DNA of 64,000 nt from Comamonas thiooxydans (GTDB lineage: Bacteria; Pseudomonadota; Gammaproteobacteria; Burkholderiales; Burkholderiaceae_C): the NCBI RefSeq assembly GCF_000964545.1, contig NZ_BBVD01000002.1:248001-312000 (forward strand), in the 5' to 3' direction. Positions 46,506 through 54,502 of this stretch are shown piece after piece; position 1 is the stretch's first letter; the number at the start of each line of letters is the position of its first letter. The notes under the pieces were generated by a model, which saw only the letters and a program-made list of their open reading frames with translations, ran no database searches and was not told where the DNA came from. The position numbers and the translations under genes are program-made.

Positions 46506-46533
46506 AAAAGGCCTGTCTTTCGACAGGCCTTTT
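46506..46533 (-). terminator. terminator of the second porin gene
   Basis: AAAAGGCCTGTC and GACAGGCCTTTT form a 12-bp stem with a 4-base loop. On the minus strand it is followed by a T-rich run. Confidence 0.9.
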
Positions 46534-46570
46534 GGCTTTTAAGCAGTTACTGGCTTACGCCAGCAATTGA

Positions 46571-47629
46571 TTAGAAAGCGTGGCGGATACCAACTTGCAC
46601 ACCAGCTTGGTTCATGCCAGTGCCATTAGCCTTCATGCCAACGGTGTCGCTCACACCCTTGGCAGCCAGAGCCATGGAGGAACCGTCTTGGTTCTTCAGG
46701 TAAGCAACAGTACCGTACAGAGCAGTGCGCTTGGACAGGTTGTGCACATAGCCCAGCGACAGTTGGTGAGCCTTGGCAGGACCTTGTTGGTCGTAGTAAG
46801 CGTACTGAGCCTTCACTTCGCCCACGCCACCCACGGGAGCGGACACGCCCAGCAGGTAGTTACGGAACTTGGCGCTGGAACCAGCATCGGGCTTGTACTT
46901 GATCTGCTGTGCCAGACCTGTCACCTTGGCCACGCCGAAGTTGTAAGAAGCGCCGATGGACATTTCATCACGGTCGCCAGCAGAACCCTTCAGGTTGCCG
47001 TATGCAGCAGTCACGCTCAGGGGACCGTTGTCGTAGCCAACGTTACCACCAGCGTAGCGGCCAGACTTAGTACCAGCAACAGCCTTCTCGTCGAAAGCGT
47101 AGCTCACATTAGCTGTGAAGCCGCTGAAGTTAGGCAGAGAGTAGGACACCATGTTGTTAGCACGGATGGTGTTTGTGTCGCCAGAAGCGGCGAAACCACC
47201 AACGGTAGACCAACGGCTGTAGCCCATGTTTTGGCCGATACCGGTAGCGCCGAACAGGTCATACTTCAGACCAGCACGGAAAGTGGGGGTGGTTTCACGA
47301 CCCAGGCGAACTTCACCGAAGTTGCCCGACAGACGCACGGTGGATTCGCGCTTGAAGTCGAAGCCCGAAGCATTGCCAGTGTCGCCGAAGATTTCGCCTT
47401 CCAGCCAGAAGCCAGCCTTCAGACCGCCACCCAGGTCTTCAGTGCCGCGCAGGCCCAGACGGCTGGTAGCGTTACCGCTTGTACCAACACCGTACTTTGC
47501 ATCCTTGCCGTCAGCGTTGTCCACATAGGAAACGCCAGTGTCAACGATACCAAACAGGGTCACGGAAGATTGAGCCATTGCGGCGCCGGAAGCGGCCAGC
47601 ACTGCCAGGGCGATCAGAGATTTTTTCAT
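46571..47629 (-). CDS. major porin, Omp32-like
   Basis: 352 residues. Signal peptide MKKSLIALAVLAASGAAMA cleaved before QSSVTLFGIVDTG. Porin barrel with LGLRGTEDLGGGLKAGFWLEGE, GEVRLGRETTPTF, and the C-terminal GVQVGIRHAF. Similar in length and ends to Omp32, the anion-selective major porin of Delftia acidovorans. Strong codon bias (few codons used repeatedly, as in groEL) suggests high expression. It is transcribed away from coq7. Confidence 0.92.
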   Translation of the reverse strand: MKKSLIALAVLAASGAAMAQSSVTLFGIVDTGVSYVDNADGKDAKYGVGTSGNATSRLGLRGTEDLGGGLKAGFWLEGEIFGDTGNASGFDFKRESTVRLSGNFGEVRLGRETTPTFRAGLKYDLFGATGIGQNMGYSRWSTVGGFAASGDTNTIRANNMVSYSLPNFSGFTANVSYAFDEKAVAGTKSGRYAGGNVGYDNGPLSVTAAYGNLKGSAGDRDEMSIGASYNFGVAKVTGLAQQIKYKPDAGSSAKFRNYLLGVSAPVGGVGEVKAQYAYYDQQGPAKAHQLSLGYVHNLSKRTALYGTVAYLKNQDGSSMALAAKGVSDTVGMKANGTGMNQAGVQVGIRHAF

Positions 47630-47959
47630 TACGAGTTACTCCAAGGTTTAGAAGGGCGCCGGTTCTATGGGAGAGAGACTTGAGCCTCGAGCTCCACCGG
47701 TTTCCCGCGCCAACCTCCTGGTGGGGAAGTTGGGTCTATTGCACCAGACCACCGAGCCCAGCGCAAAGGAATTCACCCAAAACTGCTCGATTCGGCGCGT
47801 TTTCGTTGCACTACCGCAACAAACGCCAAGCCGCACTAGCGGGCACACCCTTAGGGGTTCCTGCCTAGGATTGCCCCAGCGCAAGTTGCGGATGAGCCAC
47901 TCTGGTGTACCTTATGTGCATTGACGCCAGACAGGCGCCGCACTGAGTTCTTTTTAGCC
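47630..47959. other. 330-base divergent intergenic region (porin/coq7)
   Basis: Holds the upstream regions of the major porin (minus) and coq7 (plus). I see no small open frame, no strong hairpin with a T tail and no convincing -35/-10 pair on either strand. It is not markedly AT-rich. Confidence 0.5.
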
Positions 47960-48577
47960 ATGGACAAGTTTCTGACCGCTGCCGATGCAGCTCTTCGCAC
48001 TCTGTTTGCCGACCCGGTGGCCGCAGAGCGCTCGCCTGCCGCAGGGATCGCCGAAGCCGATCTGAGCGATGAACAACGCAAGCTCTCCGCAGCCTTGATG
48101 CGCGTCAATCATGTGGGCGAGGTCTGTGCGCAGGCCCTGTACAACGCCCAGGCCATGGTGACCAAGGACATGGAGTTGCGCGAGCATCTGCTGCATGCCG
48201 CTCGCGAGGAAATGGACCATCTGGCCTGGACCCGCGAACGCCTGCATGCCCTGGGTGACAGACCCTCGTTGCTGAACCCGCTGTGGTTTGCTGGCGCTTT
48301 TGCCATTGGCACGATTGCCGCCAAATTCAGCGATGCCGCCAGTCTGGGCTTTGTGGTCGAGACAGAAAACCAGGTCTCCGCCCACCTGGCAAGCCATCTG
48401 GGTCGCCTGCCCGAGGAGGACGAGGCTTCGCGTGCCGTGGTCGAGCGCATGAAGGATGACGAAGAGCGTCATGCCGCAGCAGCGATCGACGAAGGTGCAA
48501 TGCAACTGCCTCCGATTGCCCAGGTGCTGATGCGTGTGGCGGCCAAAGTCATGACGATTACAGCGCATCGCATCTGA
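47960..48577 (+). CDS. coq7: demethoxyubiquinone hydroxylase Coq7
   Basis: 205 residues from the ATG at 47960. Di-iron monooxygenase of ubiquinone synthesis that hydroxylates demethoxyubiquinol. Di-iron ligands are visible in NHVGEVCAQALY (Glu54), REEMDHLAW (Glu83/His87), ETENQVSAHL and the last helix KDDEERHAAAA. It is membrane-associated rather than transmembrane. Terminator follows. Confidence 0.92.
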   Translation: MDKFLTAADAALRTLFADPVAAERSPAAGIAEADLSDEQRKLSAALMRVNHVGEVCAQALYNAQAMVTKDMELREHLLHAAREEMDHLAWTRERLHALGDRPSLLNPLWFAGAFAIGTIAAKFSDAASLGFVVETENQVSAHLASHLGRLPEEDEASRAVVERMKDDEERHAAAAIDEGAMQLPPIAQVLMRVAAKVMTITAHRI

Positions 48578-48593
48578 TTAGCGCCTGTTCAAC

Positions 48594-48621
48594 AAAAACG
48601 GGCCGTTGAGGCCCGTTTTTT
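48594..48621. terminator. bidirectional terminator between coq7 and the OsmC-like gene
   Basis: AAAAACGGGCC and GGCCCGTTTTTT form an 11-bp stem with a 5-base loop between convergent genes. Confidence 0.92.
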
Positions 48622-48637
48622 CGATCGAACGTCCAGT

Positions 48638-49090
48638 TCAGGCTTCGACGATGTCGAAACCCGTCGTGATTTCGGCCGTCTTGCCCAGCATGATGGTGGC
48701 CGAGCAGTATTTGTCGTGGCTCATGGCGATGGCGCGTTCGACGGCTCCGGCAGGCAGGTTCTTGCCGCTGACCGTGAACTGCATGTGGATCTTGGTGAAC
48801 ACCTTGGGGTCGGTCTCGGCGCGCTCGGAAGTCAGCTGCACGCTGCAGCCCTTCACATCGTGACGGCCACGCTTGAGGATGAGCACCACGTCGTAGGCCG
48901 TGCAGCCACCGGCGCCGGCCAGCAGCATCTCCATGGGGCGAGGAGCCTGATTGCGACCGCCATTGGCCGGGTTCTTCTCGTCCGGTGCGCCGTCCATATT
49001 GACCACATGGCCGCTGCCGGTCTCTGCCACAAAGCCCATGCCCGAGCGCGTTCCGGTGGCCGCGCCTGTCCAACTAACCGTGCATTCCAT
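48638..49090 (-). CDS. OsmC-family peroxiredoxin-like protein
   Basis: 150 residues from the ATG at 49090 (GAGAGG upstream). OsmC/Ohr fold: N-terminal strands CTVSWTGAATG and VVNMDG, the helix with PRPMEMLLAGAGGCTAYDVVL that carries the first redox cysteine. The second cysteine position of Ohr/OsmC is in HVKGCSVQLT-type sequence here (DVKGCSVQL), earlier or later than usual, so the exact redox pair should be checked. Probable thiol-dependent hydroperoxide reductase. Confidence 0.82.
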   Translation of the reverse strand: MECTVSWTGAATGTRSGMGFVAETGSGHVVNMDGAPDEKNPANGGRNQAPRPMEMLLAGAGGCTAYDVVLILKRGRHDVKGCSVQLTSERAETDPKVFTKIHMQFTVSGKNLPAGAVERAIAMSHDKYCSATIMLGKTAEITTGFDIVEA

Positions 49091-49186
49091 TGTTTTTCCT
49101 CTCAAAACTGTTGCAATTTTGCATCAAATACATAAAAACCCGAATCTTTTGATGCACAGAAAACACAAGCCTCATACAATACAACC

Positions 49187-49325
49187 CAAGCGTTACCTGT
49201 GAGGTCAAACCCGCAGGCAGACTGCAGATTACTGGTTAACACCAATCTGTATCGCACCATTTGTCTCCTCCACCTCCTCTAATGGTGGATTCAGCCCCTA
49301 GCTCCTGAGCTAGGGGCTTTTTTTC
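49187..49325 (+). ncRNA. candidate small RNA with anti-Shine-Dalgarno C/U-rich tracts and a rho-independent terminator
   Basis: No open frame fills this stretch, but structure does. A hairpin TGCAGATT...AATCTGTA (49223-49251) encloses a GGT/ACC stem with a TAAC loop. A C/U-rich run (TCTCCTCCACCTCCTC, 49265-49280) leads into the hairpin TCCACC (49270-49275) / GGTGGA (49285-49290), whose loop is TCCTCTAAT. The 3' end is a 12-bp GC-rich stem AGCCCCTAGCTC/GAGCTAGGGGCT with 7 T's. A -10-like TACAAT lies at 49175-49180; the best -35-like hexamer (TTGATG, 49149) is 20 bases away, which is long. It could pair with ribosome-binding sites. No known family assigned. Confidence 0.55.
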
Positions 49326-49326
49326 G
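49294..49326 (+). terminator. strong rho-independent terminator upstream of ilvA
   Basis: AGCCCCTAGCTC and GAGCTAGGGGCT form a perfect 12-bp stem with a 2-base loop, followed by TTTTTTT. No protein gene ends just before it on the plus strand, which is why a small RNA is proposed. Confidence 0.9.
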
Positions 49327-49473
49327 TGCCTGCTCATCCTGCTTCTCAGAGCAGCAGCATGCACCTCTTGAGCGAGTACTGCAGCGCAGCAAGCAAGCGC
49401 CTATCATGGTCGGCTTCCATGCACCCGGCAGGCTGATTACCCTGGCTCTGGTGCTCTGCTTTCGATTTGCACC

Positions 49474-51027
49474 ATGACTCAAGCCCTGACCCCTGCCGAT
49501 TATCTGACTCGCATCCTCAATGCACGCGTCTATGACGTGGCCGTGGAGTCGGATCTGGACATTGCCAAGAACCTCAGCCGCCGCCTGCACAACAAAGTGC
49601 TTCTGAAGCGCGAGGACCAGCAGCCCGTGTTCAGCTTCAAGTTGCGCGGCGCCTATAACAAGATGGCCAATCTGACGGCCGAGCAGCTGCAAAAGGGCGT
49701 GATCTGCGCCAGCGCGGGCAACCATGCCCAGGGCACGGCCATGAGCGCCAAGAAGCTGGGCTGCCGCGCCGTGATCGTGATGCCCACCACCACGCCCCAG
49801 GTGAAGATCGATGCCGTGATCGCCCTGGGCGGCGAGGCAGTGCTGGCCGGGGAAAGTTACTCGGACGCCTACAAACACGCCGTCAAGCTGCAGAAGTCCG
49901 AGGGCCTGACCTTTGTCCACCCCTTTGACGACCCCGATGTGATTGCCGGCCAGGGCACCATCGCCATGGAGCTGCTGCGCCAGCTGCAAAAGCTGGGCAG
50001 CCAGCGTCTGGATGCCATCTTCGTGCCCATCGGCGGCGGCGGCCTGATTGCCGGCATTGCCAACTACATCAAGGCCGTGCGCCCCGAGGTGAAGGTGATC
50101 GGCGTGCACACCAAGGACTCGAACGCCATGATGCAGTCCGTGCAGGCGGGCGAGCGCGTGGAACTGGCCGATGTGGGCCTGTTCGCCGACGGCACCGCCG
50201 TGAAGCTGGTGGGAGCGGAAACCTTCCGTGTCACCCAGGGCCTGGTGGATGACTATGTGACCGTGGACACCGATGCCGTCTGCGCCGCCATCAAGGACAT
50301 CTTCACCGACACCCGCTCCATCGTCGAGCCCTCGGGCGCCCTGGGCGTGGCGGCCATCAAGCAGTATGTGGCCAAGCACAAGACCAAGGGCGAAACCTAC
50401 GCCGCCATACTGAGCGGCGCCAATATGAACTTCGACCGCCTGCGCTTTGTGGCCGAGCGCGCCGAAGTCGGCGAGGAGCGCGAAGCCCTGTTCGCCGTCA
50501 CCATCCCCGAAGAGCGCGGCAGCTTCAAGCACTTTTGCGAGGTGGTGGGCAAGCTGCCCGGCGGCCCGCGCAACGTGACCGAGTTCAACTACCGCATCAG
50601 CCACGACAGCAAGGCCCATGTGTTCGTGGGTCTGACCACGCCGACAAAGGGCGAGTCCGAGAAGATCTGCAAGAACTTCCAGAAGAACGGCTTTGAGGCG
50701 CTGGATCTGACCTTTGACGAGATGGCCAAGGAACATCTGCGCCATATGGTGGGCGGCCACTCGCCGCTGGCACAGGACGAGCGCCTGCTGCGCTTTGTCT
50801 TCCCCGAGCGCCCCGGCGCGCTGTTCAAGTTCCTGAGCCTGATGGCGCCGACCTGGAATATCTCCCTGTTCCACTACCGCAACCAGGGCGCCGACTACGG
50901 CCGCATCCTGGTGGGCATGCAGGTGCCTGCCAAGGACCACAAGAAGTTCGACAGCTTCCTCAAAAACCTCGGCTATCCCTGGGTAGAGGAAACCAGCAAT
51001 CCTGCGTACCAGTTGTTCCTGAAGTAA
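49474..51027 (+). CDS. ilvA: threonine deaminase (biosynthetic)
   Basis: 517 residues. PLP-dependent enzyme that converts threonine to 2-oxobutanoate for isoleucine. The PLP lysine is in FSFKLRGAYNK (Lys56), with the GGGGLIAG phosphate loop and the SAGNHAQGTAM substrate loop. Two C-terminal ACT-like regulatory repeats (about 330-420 and 425-515) mark the biosynthetic, isoleucine-inhibited form. Follows the small-RNA candidate after about 150 bases. Confidence 0.95.
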   Translation: MTQALTPADYLTRILNARVYDVAVESDLDIAKNLSRRLHNKVLLKREDQQPVFSFKLRGAYNKMANLTAEQLQKGVICASAGNHAQGTAMSAKKLGCRAVIVMPTTTPQVKIDAVIALGGEAVLAGESYSDAYKHAVKLQKSEGLTFVHPFDDPDVIAGQGTIAMELLRQLQKLGSQRLDAIFVPIGGGGLIAGIANYIKAVRPEVKVIGVHTKDSNAMMQSVQAGERVELADVGLFADGTAVKLVGAETFRVTQGLVDDYVTVDTDAVCAAIKDIFTDTRSIVEPSGALGVAAIKQYVAKHKTKGETYAAILSGANMNFDRLRFVAERAEVGEEREALFAVTIPEERGSFKHFCEVVGKLPGGPRNVTEFNYRISHDSKAHVFVGLTTPTKGESEKICKNFQKNGFEALDLTFDEMAKEHLRHMVGGHSPLAQDERLLRFVFPERPGALFKFLSLMAPTWNISLFHYRNQGADYGRILVGMQVPAKDHKKFDSFLKNLGYPWVEETSNPAYQLFLK

Positions 51028-51030
51028 AAA

Positions 51031-51124
51031 ATAAAAAAGGAGCTGCAACCACCTTCCCTGCAATGCTTTCAGATAGAAAAGACTCTGAAACATAGGAATA
51101 TCAAGCGAAACCAGCTCCTTTTTT
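51031..51124. repeat. long intergenic palindromic repeat, copy L3
   Basis: Outer arms AAAAAAGGAGCTG (51033-51045) and CAGCTCCTTTTTT (51112-51124) are perfectly complementary over 13 bases, and an inner hairpin TTTCAGA (51067-51073) / TCTGAAA (51084-51090) is perfect. The right arm ends in T's, so it can also serve as an ilvA terminator. Confidence 0.75.
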
Positions 51125-51136
51125 ATTCATAACGCC

Positions 51137-51964
51137 ATGCAAGCCCTGCGCCACTATCTGCTGGCCGTCCAGTTCTTCAGCCGCATCCCCGTGGCCGGAC
51201 GTCTGGCGGCCTGGGTGGGCTGGAGCCCCGAGATGCAGCGTGCCAGCGCCGCGCATCTGCCCGGCGTGGGCTGGCTGGTGGGCCTGTGGGCCGCGCTGCT
51301 GCTGGCAGCCCTGCTCTGGCTGCTGCCGGCAAGCCCCTGGTCGCCGCTGGCGGCGGCGCTCATCAGCACCGCCGGCACCTTGTGGCTGACCGGCGGTTTT
51401 CATGAGGACGGTCTGGCCGACGTCGCCGACGGGCTGGGCGGCCTGGTCCCGCCCGAGCGCGCACTGGAGATCATGAAGGACTCGCGCATAGGCGCCTATG
51501 GCGTGATGGCTCTGCTCATGGCACTGCTCACCAAGGTCGTGCTGATCGCCCTGCTGCTGTCCGTCATGCAGCCGTTCTGGGGACCGGCGCCGGTACTCAT
51601 CCTCGTGTGCTGCATTCATGTGCTGTCGCGCTTTGCGCCGCTGGTGCTGATGCGCAGCCTGCCCCACGTCGGCCTGGCCGCGAGCAGCAAGACCCTGCAT
51701 ATCGCGGGCAGGCAACTGGGCTGGCAAGGCATGCTGACCGGCGGCCTCTGGTGTCTGCCGGCACTGGGTCTGTTGGGCTGGCTCGGCGTCTGGAGCTTTG
51801 TGCCCAGCCTGCTGGCGGCCATGCTGCTCACCACCTGGCTGCTGCAGCGCTGGCTGCGCAAGCGCCTGGGCGGCATGACGGGCGACTGTCTGGGCGCCTG
51901 CCAGCAGCTCAATGAGCTGGCGCTGCTGCTGGCCAGCTGCATCTATCTGCGCCAGCTGCTATAG
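51137..51964 (+). CDS. cobS: adenosylcobinamide-GDP ribazoletransferase (cobalamin synthase)
   Basis: 275 residues, about six membrane helices. Signature FHEDGLADVADGLGG with the metal-binding acidic residues, the N-terminal FFSRIPV segment and the LRKRLGGMTGDCLGACQQ motif near the C-terminus. Joins adenosylcobinamide-GDP with alpha-ribazole (phosphate) in the last steps of B12 assembly. Followed after 7 bases by the cobC-like phosphatase. No other cob genes here. Confidence 0.93.
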   Translation: MQALRHYLLAVQFFSRIPVAGRLAAWVGWSPEMQRASAAHLPGVGWLVGLWAALLLAALLWLLPASPWSPLAAALISTAGTLWLTGGFHEDGLADVADGLGGLVPPERALEIMKDSRIGAYGVMALLMALLTKVVLIALLLSVMQPFWGPAPVLILVCCIHVLSRFAPLVLMRSLPHVGLAASSKTLHIAGRQLGWQGMLTGGLWCLPALGLLGWLGVWSFVPSLLAAMLLTTWLLQRWLRKRLGGMTGDCLGACQQLNELALLLASCIYLRQLL

Positions 51965-51971
51965 AACGGCC

Positions 51972-52535
51972 ATGAAGACACTATGGCTGGTGCGCCACGC
52001 ACGTCCCTTGATCGATACCGAGCGCTGTTACGGCCGCCTCGATATCGCCGCCGATGCACAAGCCACCCGGCAAGCTGCTCAGACCCTGCAGCAATCTCTG
52101 CAGCACCTGCATGGCAAGCTGCAGATCCGGCACTCGCCGCTACAAAGATGCAGGCAGTTGGCATTGGATCTGCAGGTACTGGAGCCGGATTTTGTCTCCA
52201 CCCCCGACGGCAGACTGCTGGAGATGGACTTCGGCCATTGGGAAGGCCTGCGCTGGAATGACATCGGCGAAGCTGCCATCGGTGCCTGGGCGCACGATCT
52301 GGCGCGGCACGCACCCGGCGAGGGCGAATCACTGGCACAGATGCTGCAGCGCGTCCACGAGGCGCTGCAAGACGCGCTCAGCAGCGACAGCGAACATATG
52401 GTGTGGATCTGCCATGCCGGTGTGGCACGCTGTGCGCAGTGGCTGCTGCAACATGGCCGCCGGCTGCCGCAAAGCCATGAATGGACCTTGCCGGCGCCCG
52501 CCTATGGACAGTGGCTGCAGCTCGAACTCAATTGA
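51972..52535 (+). CDS. cobC: histidine phosphatase, alpha-ribazole phosphatase-like
   Basis: 187 residues from the ATG at 51972. Phosphoglycerate-mutase-like fold with the phosphohistidine motif LVRHARP, ERCYGRLDI, an EMDFGHWEG segment and the second histidine in WICHAGVARC. Removes phosphate from alpha-ribazole (or adenosylcobalamin phosphate) next to cobS. Its stop overlaps the convergent gspC-like gene by 8 bases. Confidence 0.82.
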   Translation: MKTLWLVRHARPLIDTERCYGRLDIAADAQATRQAAQTLQQSLQHLHGKLQIRHSPLQRCRQLALDLQVLEPDFVSTPDGRLLEMDFGHWEGLRWNDIGEAAIGAWAHDLARHAPGEGESLAQMLQRVHEALQDALSSDSEHMVWICHAGVARCAQWLLQHGRRLPQSHEWTLPAPAYGQWLQLELN

Positions 52536-52998
52536 AGCTGGCCATGGGCGGCCTGGGTAATTGCAGCACCATGCTGGCCGGCCCGTTGGCAGGGCCCAGT
52601 CGCGCTTCGCGCGCCGCCAGTGATTGCAGAATCACGCCATCCTCCACGGCTTCACCTACCCGCACGGCCTTGCTGCCCTTGCCTTCCACGGCGATCACGG
52701 CGGCACCGCCACCTGTTTCGTGCCCTGCCAGCACCCCCAGCAGCGCATAGCGGCTGGCCACTGGCGCGGCCACGGCGGCAACAGGCGCGGCGACCGCCCC
52801 CAAAGCCTTTGCCATGGCCTGGACATTGGCCTGTACCGGCTGCGCAGGCGGGACGACATGTAACTGCTCACTGCCACTGCCGACGAACCGGAGTGTCCAG
52901 AACACCACCACCGCAGCGGCAATCGCCCACAGCAGCAGGGTCGTGAGTTTGACCGGCATGGAAAGGCCCTGACCGGTATTGAAAGATTGCAGTCGCAT
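52528..52998 (-). CDS. gspC: type II secretion inner-membrane protein GspC (short, no PDZ)
   Basis: 156 residues from the ATG at 52998; the ATG at 52959 (MPVKLTTLLLW) has a CAGGG upstream and is an alternative. One membrane helix (about 20-40), a proline/alanine-rich linker and a homology-region-like domain with SRYALLGVLAGHETGGGAAVIAVEGKGSK. No PDZ or coiled-coil domain follows, so the protein is shorter than E. coli/Klebsiella GspC. It links the inner-membrane platform to GspD. Divergent from gspG with 46 bases between start codons. Confidence 0.78.
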   Translation of the reverse strand: MRLQSFNTGQGLSMPVKLTTLLLWAIAAAVVVFWTLRFVGSGSEQLHVVPPAQPVQANVQAMAKALGAVAAPVAAVAAPVASRYALLGVLAGHETGGGAAVIAVEGKGSKAVRVGEAVEDGVILQSLAAREARLGPANGPASMVLQLPRPPMASFN

Positions 52999-53044
52999 TC
53001 GACGATTATGATGGTGCAATACTGCATTTTTCCTACAGTTTCCA

Positions 53045-53497
53045 ATGAGCACCAACTGCCGTCATCCGATGTCTGCTATTCGCCACGCCGCATCGCGCGG
53101 CTTTACCCTGATCGAATTGATGGTGGTGCTGGTCATCATTGGCGTCCTGGCAGCTCTTATCGTGCCCAATGTGCTGGACCGTGCCGACGATGCCCGCGTA
53201 ACCGCAGCCAAGACCGATATCGCCAATATCAACCAGGCGCTCAAGCTCTACCGCCTCGACAACCAGCGCTATCCAACGGCCGAACAGGGCCTGCAGGCGC
53301 TGGTAGCCAAACCCACCACTGGCCCCGCTCCGCAGAACTGGAAGCCCTACCTGGAAAAGCTGCCCAATGACCCCTGGGGCAATCCTTATCAATACCTGAA
53401 CCCCGGCGTGAAGGGCCCCATCGACATCATGTCCCTGGGCGCCGACGGCAAGGCTGGCGGCGAAGGCAAGGATGCGGATATTGGCTCCTGGCAATAG
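53045..53497 (+). CDS. gspG: major pseudopilin GspG
   Basis: 150 residues (ATG at 53045; an in-frame ATG follows at 53069, giving a shorter leader). Prepilin site RG|FTLIELMVVLVIIGVL (Phe+1, Glu+5), long hydrophobic helix and the GspG C-terminal domain with the calcium-loop segment LPNDPWGNPYQYLNPG and the SLGADGKAGGEGKDADIG tail. Main subunit of the secretion pseudopilus. First gene of the gspGHIJKLMNDE run. Confidence 0.95.
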   Translation: MSTNCRHPMSAIRHAASRGFTLIELMVVLVIIGVLAALIVPNVLDRADDARVTAAKTDIANINQALKLYRLDNQRYPTAEQGLQALVAKPTTGPAPQNWKPYLEKLPNDPWGNPYQYLNPGVKGPIDIMSLGADGKAGGEGKDADIGSWQ

Positions 53498-53505
53498 CAA
53501 TGAGC

Positions 53506-53600
53506 CCCCACGCTCCCTCACAGCGTGTGGTCGCTGCCCCCCGAGGGGGCCCTGACCGGCTGGTGCCGGGGTTTGCCTTGGGGCGGCCCGGCGGCAACCC
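53506..53600. repeat. GC-rich mosaic repeat before gspH
   Basis: A block with CCCCCCGAGGGGGCCC (53538 on), GGCTGGTGCCGG and TTGGGGCGGCCCGGCGG. I recognise this type of sequence as a common comamonad intergenic repeat. It occupies the gspG-gspH gap and contains no open gene. Confidence 0.55.
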
Positions 53601-53603
53601 CGC

Positions 53604-54137
53604 ATGCATCAAATGCCTGTAAAGCCGGCGCGCTCAGCCACAGGGACAGCCAGCAAGGGCCGCCCCGCAGCACAGGCTGTCGTCCCCCGGGGGGGAAGGC
53701 GCGCAGCGCTTCAGGGGGGATTCACACTCTTGGAGTTGCTGGTGGTGATTTCCATCATGGCGCTGGCGACGGCGGGTGTGAGCCTGGCCATACGCGACAG
53801 CGGAGAGCAGCAGCTCGAACGCGAGGCCCAGCGCCTGGCCACCTTGCTCGAATCGGCCCGCGCCCAGGCCCGTACCAATGGCGCCCTGGTTATCTGGCGC
53901 CCGATGCCGCAGGGCTTCCGGTTTGAAGGCCTGTCACCCAACGTCAAGATGCCCACTCAATGGCTGCAGACTCCTGTGCTGGTGCAGCCCAATACACCCG
54001 TGGTGCTGGGGCCGGAGCCGCTGATTCCAAGACAGAGCATTACCTTGTCGCTGCCCGGCAGCAACTCGGCGCCACTGCGGCTGGCCACCGACGGGCTGCG
54101 CCCGTTCAGCATTCAAAATCTGCAGGTGACGCCATGA
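53604..54137 (+). CDS. gspH: minor pseudopilin GspH
   Basis: 177 residues (in-frame ATGs at 53604 and 53613). Prepilin site GG|FTLLELLVVISIMALATAG with Glu+5, then a hydrophobic helix and a variable C-terminal beta domain (ARAQARTNGALVIWRPM). The leader before the cleavage site is about 38 residues, much longer than usual, and its last ~20 residues (PAAQAVVPRGGRRAALQ) are encoded by the repeat at 53657-53719. Stop overlaps gspI by 4 bases. Confidence 0.87.
   Translation: MHQMPVKPARSATGTASKGRPAAQAVVPRGGRRAALQGGFTLLELLVVISIMALATAGVSLAIRDSGEQQLEREAQRLATLLESARAQARTNGALVIWRPMPQGFRFEGLSPNVKMPTQWLQTPVLVQPNTPVVLGPEPLIPRQSITLSLPGSNSAPLRLATDGLRPFSIQNLQVTP
53657..53719. repeat. GC-rich inverted repeat G1 (within the gspH leader)
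   Basis: About 62 bases. Its reverse complement matches 55199-55260 over nearly the full length: CCCCCTGA, CGCGCCTTCCC, GGGAC and GGGGCGGCCC are shared in order. It encodes the distal part of the GspH leader, ending at the prepilin cleavage site. Confidence 0.75.
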
Positions 54138-54499
54138 AGCCCGCCCTGCTGCAGCGCGGCTTCACGCTGATCGAGGTTCTGGTCGCGGTCGGTATCGTCG
54201 GCGTCACCCTGCTGGCTGGACTTCAGGCCAGCAGCGCCCTGACGCGCAATGCCCAACGCCAGTCCGACGTCATCCTGGCCCAGCTCTGCGCGCAGAACGA
54301 ACTGGTGCGACTGCGCCTGTTCAATCAGATGCCTGCCGTCGGCGACACCACCATCCAGTGCCAGCAGGCCGGCAGACAGATGCAGGTACAGCTCAGCGTG
54401 CGCCCTACGCCCAACCCTAGCTTCAGACGCGTGGATGCCCAGGTGTTTTCCGAGGCGGCTGCGGTGCTGCGCGTCTCCATCATCGTCGGTCGCTACTGA
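54134..54499 (+). CDS. gspI: minor pseudopilin GspI
   Basis: 121 residues. Short leader MKPALLQRG and cleavage before FTLIEVLVAVGIVGV with Glu+5; C-terminal domain with QRQSDVILAQLCAQNELVRLRL, typical of GspI, which starts the pseudopilus tip with J and K. Start overlaps gspH by 4 bases (ATGA). Confidence 0.92.
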   Translation: MKPALLQRGFTLIEVLVAVGIVGVTLLAGLQASSALTRNAQRQSDVILAQLCAQNELVRLRLFNQMPAVGDTTIQCQQAGRQMQVQLSVRPTPNPSFRRVDAQVFSEAAAVLRVSIIVGRY

Positions 54500-54502
54500 A
54501 TC

